Positions 16,984-25,821 of a stretch of 33,163 nucleotides of DNA are shown here, one piece after another (within the stretch, counting starts at the first letter, position 1; each line of letters opens with the position of its first letter). The notes below the pieces were generated by a model that had not been told where the DNA came from, did no database searches, and saw only the letters and a program-made list of their open reading frames with translations. Source of the DNA: Planctomycetota bacterium. Lineage in GTDB: Bacteria > Planctomycetota > Planctomycetia > Pirellulales > Pirellulaceae. The position numbers and the translations under genes were made by a program. The DNA is taken from contig JABAAE010000024.1 in NCBI GenBank assembly GCA_014238905.1, forward strand, positions 1 to 33,163. The letters run 5' to 3'.

Positions 16984-19900
16984 ATGTATTACGTTCTTTG
17001 CGTATTTTGCGCTACAATTCTACCTGCGCAAGACAAACGAGTGGAACTTGATTTCACTCGAATTTCCCAACCGGTCGTTGCTAACCATCTCGAACTGAGT
17101 GATGATCAACGATCCAAAGTAGCCGATTTGCTTACCGAGCGCATCAATAAACTTGCCGCCGCAAAGCCAGCGGATCGGGCTGCGATCAGAACCGCGAACA
17201 ACGAAGCCCTAAAGGCATTGCTGTCTCCGACCCAGCTGGCAAAATACCAGGTGTTGCTCAAAGGAGGAAAGCTCCGATTCAACTTCCGGGGTGAAAACTG
17301 GGCGGACGTTTTGAACTGGTTTGCTAGCGAATCGGAGCTGTCGCTTGTCATGAACGAAACTCCGCCAGGAGATTTTACATATTCTGATCAAAAAGAGTAT
17401 TCATCACCCCAGGCAATTGACTTACTAAACAGTATCCTGCTCAGCAAAGGCTACACCCTGATTCGTCGGGAGAAGATGCTCATCGTCGCCAACCTGACCA
17501 CCGGGATTCCGTACGAACTGGTTCCGACAGAGACGCTCGAAGGGCTCGCCGTTCGAGGTAAATTCGAATGGGTACGAATCAAATTCCCATTGGAGGGACG
17601 TCCGATCGCCGCCGTTCTCGACGAAGTCAAACCGATGATCAGTGACAATGGAAAGGCTACTGCCCTGACTGCCTCCGGCCAACTCATGGTGACTGAGACG
17701 GCCGGCAAAATGGAAGCCATTGGAGTTTTGGTTTCGGCCGTACCCGTTCCGACCTCTCCGCCAACACCACCCACGCCGCCCCCCAATATTTTTGTTGTCC
17801 ATTCCGCCAAAGGCCTGGACATTGACGGAACTGTCGAGACCATCCAGAAATTCTTTGCGACCACATCCGTTGCTGGAGATGCCAAAGCGGAAGAAATTCA
17901 AGTTTATGCTCCGCAGGCTCAACAAGATCTGGTCAAATCTTCACTCGACAAAATGATCTCCAATGCTTCGAACGAGCTGCGGGTATTTACGGATGTCTAT
18001 CCCATCGACCGATTATCAATTGCTAACGTGCAGGAACAGCTTTCCAATCTCTTTCCAGAAACCAAATTCACGATCGATACGGAAAATTCTCGACTCGTGG
18101 TTTCTGCGAATGCCAAAACCCATGGCGGTGTCAAAGAAACCCTGACGAAATTGGGCGCGTCCAGCCAAGCAACATCGGATAAAACCGTTTTCGTTTATTC
18201 AGTGGCCAAAGAAGAAGCGGAAAATTTGGCGACGGTCTTAAGTGAATTGCTGCCACGAGCCCAAGTTGTCGTACAAGGCGACCGAATTGCCGTTCGAGCC
18301 AACGCGTCCGATCATCTGATTGCCAAATCATTGGTCGACCAAATCTCTAGTTCTGCCAACCCAAAAACAGCGATGCTTTTGCGATTCTATGACCTTAATG
18401 AAAATCTTTCAGACATAACCACGACGATTCAGGCCATGGCCAAAGAGGGAACCGTGACTTGGCTTGAATCTCAAAAAAAGCTCTCGGTCATTGCGGATGC
18501 AAAAACCCATGAACTCGTCATGAAGACAATTGAACAGGTCAACTTGGACTTGCCCAAACCAAAACCAAAGTCAGTTAGGATTTTTGACGTTAGCCCTGCC
18601 CAAAAAGAAAAATTCTCGCAAGTGTTCGCCGAACTTGTTGGAGAATTTGGTGACGCGTCATTGATCTCAGGTGCTGGCACCAACGAAATCGCAATTCTGG
18701 CGGACACAGAACAACAAGCGGCCGTTGAGTCGGTCATCAATTCGCTCGCTAACTTGGAATCAATCTCAGAAAAAGAACTAACCACGATTGAAATTTCCAT
18801 CGATGACCCTTCCCAACTCATTACTTTGTTGAACGAGAAATTGAAAGGGATCGAGTTTCTAGTTAATCCCGAAAAGACAACTCTGTTCGCTTGGATTTCC
18901 AAATCGGAAATTGAGTCGGTCAAAAAAACGGTCAAAACCGTCGAAGCATTGTTGCCCAAAAAATTAACCTCAACACTGGAGGTCTATAAGATTACTGGTT
19001 CAGTCGAAGAAATAGTCACTTTTATTTCTCCAGTCGCCTCCAGCGCAAAGGTGACTTCAGATGCAGCCAATCAACGAATTGTGGTTTGGGCCAATTCCTT
19101 GGATCACGCAAAGATTAAGGCAACGATCGACAAAGTCGACGTACTGTCAAAAAAACAAAAATCGCTAGAGATTTATCAGCTTAAAAATGCTGCGGCCTCC
19201 GTTGCTCAATCCATGATCTCCAACCTTGACGTGGACGCGACTGTCACCACCAGCGAGGATTCCAAATCGATTCTGGTTTGGGCGTTGCCTGAAGACCATG
19301 TCAGAATCAAATCGATGGTTGATCGTCTTTCAGTTTTGAAAACGCCGCAGCAGTCCCAAGTCGCTTTGTATTCGGTTGACCGTGCAGGAGCCGAAAAAAC
19401 CTTGTCCGCCGTCCAAGCCGTTTTCCCAGATGCAAACGTCTTGCTGGATGCATCTTCAGATAAAATCATTTGCATTGCCGACGAAGAACTCCAAGTTCAA
19501 ATCAAGTCACTGGTTGAAAAGCTTCAACCGGCCAAACCATCGACTCCCAAAGTCCTGATGTCCTATGAGTTAAAGCACTCGGATGCCGCTTTGGTGGTCG
19601 GAATGCTGTCTGATTTGCATCCTGAAATTCGTTTTGCCGCCGATCAACGTGCAAACCGGGTGCTAGTCACTGCAGAACTGGGAGAGCAACCCAGATTCAA
19701 GGCCATCATCGGGCAACTCGATGCAAAAGCTTCAGATCGCGACGAGAAAGTCCTCGAAACTTATCCCATTGATTCAACCAAGACCACCGTCGTCACCGAA
19801 CTTATTCAACCGTTGTTGCCGGACATGAAATTTTCAGTGGACGAAACGTCGCAAAAACTAGTTGCGGTAGGAACGCCGTTCGAACAACAAAAGCTTGCAA

Positions 19901-22900
19901 AACTTCTTGGTCAAATCAGTGACGGCAAGGCAGAAAACAAGATTCTGAAAAACTACTCGACCGGTTCCGCGCCCATTGAGGAAGTTCAAAACGTCCTGCT
20001 CCAAGTTGTTCCGTCAGCCATCATCGCCGTCAACGGTGGACAAGGAAAAATGGTGGTTTGGGCTACCGCAGAGGAACAGAAGTTGATTGAGTCGGCAATC
20101 AATCAATTGAACAACGTGGGCGGCGATATGTCGCTTAAAAATTATGATCTGAACAAGGAAGTTACTGGCGATATCCTGACTTTGCTCCAGGGTCTTTCAA
20201 AAACGGCTCGGCTAGCCCTTTCGGCCGATGGAAAACAACTAGTTATCTACGCGACTGAAAGCGATCAAAAACTGTTTGCGTCGCTCGTCGATGAACTAAT
20301 GAAAGCCGATACATCTGCTCTCAGCCTGCAAGCGTACGTCGCAAGTGACGATGTCATCTCCTCCACCAGTGCTGTCATCGTTGACTCATTTCCTGATGCA
20401 AAACTGGTAGTACAACCGGATTCTCGAAAACTGGTTATCTGGGCGAGTAACGAAGATCACGCCAAAATCAAAAAAGCAATCGATGATTTGAAATCGCAAC
20501 TTTCAAAACCAAAAACGCCCAAAACAACCGTCATCTATCCGCTTGGAAAAGCCACCAAGCTTTCGGTCATCGATATGATCAATTCGGATGTAGAAGACGC
20601 AGTCATTCTTTCCGATAGCCAATCGGATCGTATCATCGTTCGAGCGAACTCTGAAGCACACCTCGTCGTTGAACAAATCGTTTCCGATTTGAAAAAAACG
20701 TTCGATACCGTTGGTGAAATGACTATCAAATCTCATGCCGTCAGAAATGATATCAAGGTCCAGGCAACAACGACGATCGCATCCCTGCTTCCTGCTGTGG
20801 AATTTATCACTAATGGCGATGACACATTGATCCTTATCAAAGCCACTGCAAACGATCACAAATCAGTCGACGAATTAATTAAAACACTGGATACCGAAAT
20901 TGCCCGGAAAACGCCTCGTACGATCGCCTCGTACGAACTGACCAACCTTGAAAAAACGCTGGCCATTCAAATCCTTTCCAATCGGTTTCCCGAAATCACA
21001 TTCGTTACCGAAGACAACATATCGAGGCTCCTGACGTGGGCCAACCCTGCCGAACACAAACAAATCCCTCTGATTCTCAAAGGATTGGAGGCCGCCGTCG
21101 CCGTCGAGAGCGAAAAGAAAGTCGAAGTCTACAACATCGACGCAGAAAAAATGATAGCGGCGGATGTCTTGGATTTGATCGATTCGAAGCTGAAAGAGAA
21201 CTTAACCATCCAAGTTGCAACGGCAACCAATAGCCTCGTAGTTCGCGCCTCAGCATCTCAACATGCAAAGCTGAAATCGGCCGTTGATGCGGTCGTCATG
21301 CAAATCAAACCGCTCCCAAAGCCCACGTCCCAGGTTTACGAATTTCCGCTAGGAAATGCATTAGCCGTCAGCCAGTTGGTTTCACCGCTACTTAGCAACA
21401 CAACGATTTCTGTCGCCTCAGATGGAAAAAAATTGATTGCGACCTCGAATCTGGAAGGCCACAATTTGATTGCATCGGTTTTGGATCAACTGAAGGACGA
21501 ACCCCAATCGAAGGATACCGAGACCATTGTTTACAAAATGAATGCGGCAACGCCTTCTGTGATCAACAATGCGATCGAAGCTATGTCGCCCAAAGCACGT
21601 ATCACGGCGGACGATAGTTCCATGTCACTGATCGTGACCACCTCAAAAGGTGAGCACGCAGTGATCGCTAACATTCTCAAACAAATCAACGATTCCTCTC
21701 TGGGGAAAAAAACCGAAGTCTTCGCGTTGAAAACCGCCAGTCCTGCGTCGCTTGTCAGCGCCATTTCGGCATTGGTTTCCAATTCATCGGTTACCGCGGA
21801 CGTTCCGACGAATTCGGTGGTTGTCACAGCGCTGGCAACTGACTTTCCTCAAATTCAATCGATCGTGGATAAGCTCGATAGGGTGGCCGGCGATCGGATC
21901 GGAAATGTCGTTGCCAAAGTTTATCCCTTTGATGAAAAACTAGTGGATGCTGTCGATATGCAGGCAGTCATCGACGAAGATTTGCGAGATGGCATGAGCG
22001 TTCGGGTCAACGAAATCGGCAACGGATTGATCATTCGAACCACGCCCGAAAAACACCAACAGCTCGCCCTGATTTTCGAACAAGTGATCGCCCAAATTCC
22101 CGCGAGTCAAAAAATCGAAACCCGCGTCTATCCCTTGAGTAAAGCCGCCCCCAACACGATTGAGAACGTTCTCAGTGCCAAATTCGCTCAGTCTGATTTC
22201 GCCGTGGACGCCAATACGCGAACTGTCGTGGCAACGATTTCCGTCGCCGAACATGTCAAACTTAAGACGATTTTGGATCAAATGGAGTCATCTGTCGGGG
22301 ATCGAATTGCGTCTTCCAAAGCATTTAAGTTGAAAGTCGCCACTCCGGGAATTGTAGGATCTGCCATTGAGTCATTGCTTCCCAATGCGATTGTCGATTT
22401 TGATATCGCTTCCAAGACAGTCATCGTCACTGGAACAGAAGAGGAGCTGAAATCTGCGGGGAATCTAGTATTACAGGTCGACGGTTCAGACCTCGGCAAA
22501 ACGACGCAGGTGTACAAACTGGTTGAAGCCGATCCGCGATTGGTCAGCCCGGCAATCGAACAATTATTGCCGGATGCCATAATTTCGGCAGACAGTTATA
22601 GCAAAGCCCTATTCGTAACCGGAACCGACGAAGACCATAAACAAGTCGCCGTATTGATCGAAAAACTAAACGAACGCGACACCGGTCGGACGACTGAAGT
22701 TTACAAGCTTGCTAAAGCGAGTTCGGTAATTATCGAGCCCGCCCTGTCGGCTTTGATTCCCGACGGAATTGTCACAGCTGACAAGATATCCAACACAGTT
22801 GTCGTATCGGCGTCTCCAGAAGATCAAGCCAAAGTGGCGAACGTGATCGAAAAACTGGATAAAGCGACCGGCGATGAATTGCAATTGGTAATTTACCGAA

Positions 22901-24684
22901 GCAAGTTTGGAAACGCCGATCCGCTGAATCAGGTTGTCGCAAATTTGTTTCGGGACGATTCCGAAGTTCGTATCAACTTTGAATGGGAAAATCAGCGGAT
23001 CTTGATCGTCACCACCGAGGTTAAACATCAACTGATCAAGTCTTTGATTGAACAAGTGGATCAGGCCAAACCCAAATATGAAAATCGTTTCGCCAAAGTC
23101 TACCATCTTGAAAATGTCGACAGTGCAGCGGTAGAAGGCATTATCAAAAATCTTTACGGGTGGTGGGCACCACGCATTGAAGTCCGCAGAGAGCAAGGGA
23201 CCAATGCGTTGATAGTCGTTGCGACTGACCAGCAGCATCAGGATCTTGGGAAATCGATTAAAGAAGTAGATGGTGAGCTGAGACAACTCGAGGTTTTTCA
23301 ACTTGTCAATGTGGACCCTTATACGGTGGAGCTGGCAATCGAACAGTTGTTTTCCGAAATCAAGGAAACGATGCGGCCGTCCGCAACCAGCGACCTTGGC
23401 ACTCAACAATTGTTTGTTCGTGGAACCGCAGCCCAAATCCAATTGATTCGCGAGATGCTCAAGAAGATGGGCGAATCGTTTGATGACGAAGCATCGCGGA
23501 TTTCCAAAGGGAGTATACGTACAATTCCGTTTCGAGGAAATGCGATGGATGCACTTCGCGAAATCGAAGCATTCTGGCCTCGAATTCGCAAAAACAAAAT
23601 TGAAATCATTCGCTCAGGCGGACCAAAAATCAAAAGAAACTACTCGCCTCGAAAAGCCGACGATGCGGTGCCCAAAAAGAAACCTGATTCAGACAACCCT
23701 CCCGCGGCAATAGATTCCCAACCCTGCGGGGCTTCTGAGTATTCTGCCAACGATGGGTGTGGTGGCCAACTCAACGAAAATGAAAACAAAAACGTGGATG
23801 CTCGAGCAGACTCTACGCAAATTCAAGAACCCAAAAAGCCCATCATTCAAATTGAAGACCTCAAACCAGTCAAACGGAATGACGCCTCGAAGCAAGAAAA
23901 AGAAACGCTGGAAAAACAAGGTGAAGCTGCACAGATCATCGTCATCGCGGGCGACAACGAAGTCACAATCGCATCGTCTGACCTCGAAGCATTGGACCAG
24001 TTGGAATATTTGCTGCGAACCATTCAACGAGAAAACCGTGGCGGACTTGGCAGATCGAACTTCGCGGTTTATTTGTTGAGCAATTCAAGTGCAAAGGATA
24101 CGGCGGAACTACTGACTGATTTATTTGAGGCCATTCCGGAATCCGAGCGACTTGGAAGCGTGGGAAATGCTGTATTTGTTGCCGAGGACCGGCTGAATGC
24201 AATGGTCGTTTACGGAACTCGAACAGAACGTGACGTCATTCAGGAGATTATCGAAGTTCTTGATGCAGAAGACCTTCCTGATTCGTTAACGACGCCTCTG
24301 CCCGAATTGGTTCAGATCAAAAACTCGTCTGCAGACCGGATCCTGAGGATTTTGGAATCGGTTTACCGTAATCAATTGACCTCGGGAGGTGGACGTCGAA
24401 AAGTTGAAATTCCCGAGGGGGTCACGACGGCAGTCGCTTCGATGCTACAACAGATCAACGCCGCCACAACGGGCCCCATTCTCACACTTGGAATCGATGA
24501 GAAGACCAATTCGATCGTGATGCGTGCTCCGATGGAATTGGGAGGAGAAATCAAGTCTTTTGTCGAACGACTCGACTCGACAGCCAAAGTTTCTCCGGCC
24601 AAAGAAATACGCGTCCTGAAAATGGAAGGGACCAATGCGGCAAGAGTCCGGTCAATCTTAAACGCCATGACCAATGACCAATAG
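16984..24684 (+). CDS. Giant exported protein of ~30 tandem secretin-N (N1-type) modules, no secretin barrel
   Basis: The ~2566-residue product starts with a hydrophobic signal (MYYVLCVFCATILPAQ). Next come a helical ELSDDQRSKVADLL...LLSPTQLAKY region and an N0-like domain (about 96-165). A first N1-like unit (about 190-250) and a Pro/Thr linker (about 254-268) follow, then some 29 consecutive units of ~65 residues up to about 2165. Each unit reads roughly vYxL..a.....V...l..LLPdA.i..D..s..lvVxA...eH..i...i.qLd, the secretin-N alpha/beta fold. Several share a strand ending in WA (VVWAN, LVWAL, VIWAS). A low-complexity hydrophilic stretch (about 2215-2315) and three looser units follow, the last cut short. 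No secretin channel domain is present. The frame is open from a GTG at 16858, but the signal peptide favours 16984. Confidence 0.88.
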   Translation: MYYVLCVFCATILPAQDKRVELDFTRISQPVVANHLELSDDQRSKVADLLTERINKLAAAKPADRAAIRTANNEALKALLSPTQLAKYQVLLKGGKLRFNFRGENWADVLNWFASESELSLVMNETPPGDFTYSDQKEYSSPQAIDLLNSILLSKGYTLIRREKMLIVANLTTGIPYELVPTETLEGLAVRGKFEWVRIKFPLEGRPIAAVLDEVKPMISDNGKATALTASGQLMVTETAGKMEAIGVLVSAVPVPTSPPTPPTPPPNIFVVHSAKGLDIDGTVETIQKFFATTSVAGDAKAEEIQVYAPQAQQDLVKSSLDKMISNASNELRVFTDVYPIDRLSIANVQEQLSNLFPETKFTIDTENSRLVVSANAKTHGGVKETLTKLGASSQATSDKTVFVYSVAKEEAENLATVLSELLPRAQVVVQGDRIAVRANASDHLIAKSLVDQISSSANPKTAMLLRFYDLNENLSDITTTIQAMAKEGTVTWLESQKKLSVIADAKTHELVMKTIEQVNLDLPKPKPKSVRIFDVSPAQKEKFSQVFAELVGEFGDASLISGAGTNEIAILADTEQQAAVESVINSLANLESISEKELTTIEISIDDPSQLITLLNEKLKGIEFLVNPEKTTLFAWISKSEIESVKKTVKTVEALLPKKLTSTLEVYKITGSVEEIVTFISPVASSAKVTSDAANQRIVVWANSLDHAKIKATIDKVDVLSKKQKSLEIYQLKNAAASVAQSMISNLDVDATVTTSEDSKSILVWALPEDHVRIKSMVDRLSVLKTPQQSQVALYSVDRAGAEKTLSAVQAVFPDANVLLDASSDKIICIADEELQVQIKSLVEKLQPAKPSTPKVLMSYELKHSDAALVVGMLSDLHPEIRFAADQRANRVLVTAELGEQPRFKAIIGQLDAKASDRDEKVLETYPIDSTKTTVVTELIQPLLPDMKFSVDETSQKLVAVGTPFEQQKLAKLLGQISDGKAENKILKNYSTGSAPIEEVQNVLLQVVPSAIIAVNGGQGKMVVWATAEEQKLIESAINQLNNVGGDMSLKNYDLNKEVTGDILTLLQGLSKTARLALSADGKQLVIYATESDQKLFASLVDELMKADTSALSLQAYVASDDVISSTSAVIVDSFPDAKLVVQPDSRKLVIWASNEDHAKIKKAIDDLKSQLSKPKTPKTTVIYPLGKATKLSVIDMINSDVEDAVILSDSQSDRIIVRANSEAHLVVEQIVSDLKKTFDTVGEMTIKSHAVRNDIKVQATTTIASLLPAVEFITNGDDTLILIKATANDHKSVDELIKTLDTEIARKTPRTIASYELTNLEKTLAIQILSNRFPEITFVTEDNISRLLTWANPAEHKQIPLILKGLEAAVAVESEKKVEVYNIDAEKMIAADVLDLIDSKLKENLTIQVATATNSLVVRASASQHAKLKSAVDAVVMQIKPLPKPTSQVYEFPLGNALAVSQLVSPLLSNTTISVASDGKKLIATSNLEGHNLIASVLDQLKDEPQSKDTETIVYKMNAATPSVINNAIEAMSPKARITADDSSMSLIVTTSKGEHAVIANILKQINDSSLGKKTEVFALKTASPASLVSAISALVSNSSVTADVPTNSVVVTALATDFPQIQSIVDKLDRVAGDRIGNVVAKVYPFDEKLVDAVDMQAVIDEDLRDGMSVRVNEIGNGLIIRTTPEKHQQLALIFEQVIAQIPASQKIETRVYPLSKAAPNTIENVLSAKFAQSDFAVDANTRTVVATISVAEHVKLKTILDQMESSVGDRIASSKAFKLKVATPGIVGSAIESLLPNAIVDFDIASKTVIVTGTEEELKSAGNLVLQVDGSDLGKTTQVYKLVEADPRLVSPAIEQLLPDAIISADSYSKALFVTGTDEDHKQVAVLIEKLNERDTGRTTEVYKLAKASSVIIEPALSALIPDGIVTADKISNTVVVSASPEDQAKVANVIEKLDKATGDELQLVIYRSKFGNADPLNQVVANLFRDDSEVRINFEWENQRILIVTTEVKHQLIKSLIEQVDQAKPKYENRFAKVYHLENVDSAAVEGIIKNLYGWWAPRIEVRREQGTNALIVVATDQQHQDLGKSIKEVDGELRQLEVFQLVNVDPYTVELAIEQLFSEIKETMRPSATSDLGTQQLFVRGTAAQIQLIREMLKKMGESFDDEASRISKGSIRTIPFRGNAMDALREIEAFWPRIRKNKIEIIRSGGPKIKRNYSPRKADDAVPKKKPDSDNPPAAIDSQPCGASEYSANDGCGGQLNENENKNVDARADSTQIQEPKKPIIQIEDLKPVKRNDASKQEKETLEKQGEAAQIIVIAGDNEVTIASSDLEALDQLEYLLRTIQRENRGGLGRSNFAVYLLSNSSAKDTAELLTDLFEAIPESERLGSVGNAVFVAEDRLNAMVVYGTRTERDVIQEIIEVLDAEDLPDSLTTPLPELVQIKNSSADRILRILESVYRNQLTSGGGRRKVEIPEGVTTAVASMLQQINAATTGPILTLGIDEKTNSIVMRAPMELGGEIKSFVERLDSTAKVSPAKEIRVLKMEGTNAARVRSILNAMTNDQ

Positions 24685-24701
24685 CAAAGAGCCATAAGGT
24701 T

Positions 24702-24718
24702 CCGAGAATGAATCTCGG
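24702..24718. terminator. Short hairpin after the giant gene
   Basis: CCGAGA (24702-24707) and TCTCGG (24713-24718) form a perfect six-base stem with a five-base loop, 17 bases past the stop. There is no T-run behind it, so it is at best a weak terminator or a transcript-end stabiliser. Confidence 0.3.
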
Positions 24719-24811
24719 CCGAAATCTTCCCCGTGGGATCAAACAACTCGGAACCAATATTCCGGTAACGCAGAATGCGTTTCAGCTTGCTATTCATTAT
24801 TCAAAACTAGT

Positions 24812-24854
24812 GGGCGATACAGGGCTCGAACCTGTGACCCCCTGCTTGTAAGGC
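24812..24854 (-). tRNA. 3' half of a tRNA-Val(TAC): partial, integration scar
   Basis: Read on the minus strand this gives an anticodon loop CTTACAA (anticodon TAC), the 3' anticodon stem GCAGG, a variable loop, and a perfect T-stem (ACAGG/CCTGT) around TTCGAGC. It ends with the acceptor strand ATCGCCC and discriminator A. CCA is not encoded. The 5' half is not intact: no GGGCGAT acceptor partner and no pairing D-stem are seen to the right, although a loose TTAGCT...TTGGTTA resemblance exists. Break points at the anticodon loop are typical of tyrosine-recombinase attachment sites. Orientation implies the inserted DNA lies to the right (higher coordinates), with the intact tRNA at its other end beyond the window. 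A decayed tRNA is the alternative. Confidence 0.7.
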
Positions 24855-24922
24855 GTCTAAATAACCAATGCTGAATAGCTAAAAAAATCTGCAATATCAC
24901 GGATAAAACGCCATCAATCGAG

Positions 24923-25140
24923 CGTTTAAACCGTCTCAATGTTTTACAGATATGTCGTCGTTTTAGCAATGTTTTTTTGACGCAACATTCCGACAAATGG
25001 AAAAAAATGGAAAAGATTCAGGCGGAAAAAAAAACGAAAAAGCGGTTGCCGAAGCGGTGGCAATGACGCATCAGCGGGTAGGCCAATTAATTGAAGAATT
25101 AGAAATGTTGGACACGTGTCCAAAAGTTCTGAAAGTGGCC
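24923..25140 (+). repeat. Dispersed direct repeat, copy A (218 bp)
   Basis: It starts with CGTTTAAACCGTCTCAATG and ends at GTGGCC. The first 22 bases are identical to copy B at 30815, the two copies have the same overall length, and both carry the same HTH-coding part. Looser similarity to copy C continues upstream from CCAATG at 24865, almost to the tRNA fragment. Confidence 0.8.
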
Positions 25141-25203
25141 GCTAATTCCGATAGTGATTTCGTCCCCAATTGGGGACATTCTGCGGCTAATTTGCTTTGT
25201 TAA
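24997..25203 (+). pseudogene. HTH-coding remnant (ParB/HTH-like), copy A
   Basis: The 68-residue frame contains NEKAVAEAVAMTHQRVGQLI, which has the helix-turn-helix spacing of ParB-like and phage HTH proteins (IAEAVGMTxxRVxxLI). The same motif is encoded in copy B at 30913. There is no complete domain before or after it, so I regard it as the surviving part of a larger element gene. It could alternatively be a very small DNA-binding protein. Two of three perfect palindromes in the region lie inside this frame. Confidence 0.4.
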
Positions 25204-25233
25204 ATTGGGCAGGATTTGTCCACAATTGTGGAC
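25108..25233. promoter_or_regulatory. Three perfect 16-bp palindromes at ~55-bp spacing
   Basis: TTGGACACGTGTCCAA (25108-25123), GTCCCCAATTGGGGAC (25162-25177) and GTCCACAATTGTGGAC (25218-25233) are each perfectly self-complementary. Centres are 54 and 56 bases apart, about five helical turns. The last two share the form GTCCnCAATTGnGGACATT. They look like repeated operator or recombination-protein sites. In copy B the first palindrome is preserved only imperfectly and the others are absent. Confidence 0.5.
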
Positions 25234-25727
25234 ATTTTCGCGTGAGGTAAGGATGCCCTAGCTGAACGGTCCCAACCCGCAGGCAAAAGTGGCTCTTTGC
25301 GCGTTGAGTCGCTTTACCTGTAAAAGTCTTTCATGTTGGCGACTACCGAAGGAATCCCGATTCCAATCTCGCGCGCTTGAAAACTCACAACCTGACCCTA
25401 TTTCAAACGAGTCCGTCGGCAAGAGTAGGCGGCTTTTATTCGTTTTGTTCAAAAATCGGCGATGCTGTCAAATCGACAACGATTCGAAATGTCTCAATAG
25501 TCGACTCGCTTGCTTTCACAACGTGCAATTTCGCGGGCTCAACTTGTAGCAAAATCTGAAATCGCCGGACTTGACGGAGTATAGCCGAAGTTTTGCCGAC
25601 CATGAGGCGTAAATTTGAGATGAAATTGCGGTGAGCTTCGCTTATTAACGGACACGAATATCCTGATTATTTATCCGGAATTTCAGCGTCAGGGTAGCGA
25701 AGTCTTATCACCTTTCCTCGAAAGCCA
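25234..25727. other. Intergenic stretch without a recognisable gene
   Basis: About 490 bases lie between the palindromes and the SPFH gene. Short frames on both strands lack domains and RBS. No tRNA, ncRNA or long hairpin was seen by eye. Confidence 0.5.
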
Positions 25728-25736
25728 TGATATACT
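25728..25736 (+). promoter_or_regulatory. Extended -10 promoter element before the SPFH gene
   Basis: TGATATACT matches the extended -10 form TGnTATAAT with one mismatch. No good -35 is seen, as is allowed for extended -10 promoters. Transcription would start near 25743. Confidence 0.4.
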
Positions 25737-25821
25737 CGAACAACTTGGCCCTGAACAGCCAATTATGAATACGACCTTTTCCACTATTTTAGCCTCCAAA
25801 AGTGTTTTAAAGAAAGAAATT

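Noticed and set aside
22666..23442. Minus-strand frame of 258 codons inside the giant gene
   Set aside because: Antisense of the N-domain units, Phe/Asp/Gly-rich, with no recognisable domain.
24855..24890. Complete tRNA-Val reading that includes the 5' half
   Set aside because: Loose resemblance to a D-arm (TTAGCT...TTGGTTA on the minus strand), but no acceptor pairing with ATCGCCC and no D-stem, so only the 3' half is called.
25108..25233. CRISPR array reading of the evenly spaced palindromes
   Set aside because: The three 16-bp units differ in sequence, there are only three, and no cas genes are nearby.
25289..25549. 86-codon plus-strand frame between the palindromes and the SPFH gene
   Set aside because: No RBS, domain or regular hydrophobic pattern; both strands here give similar short frames.
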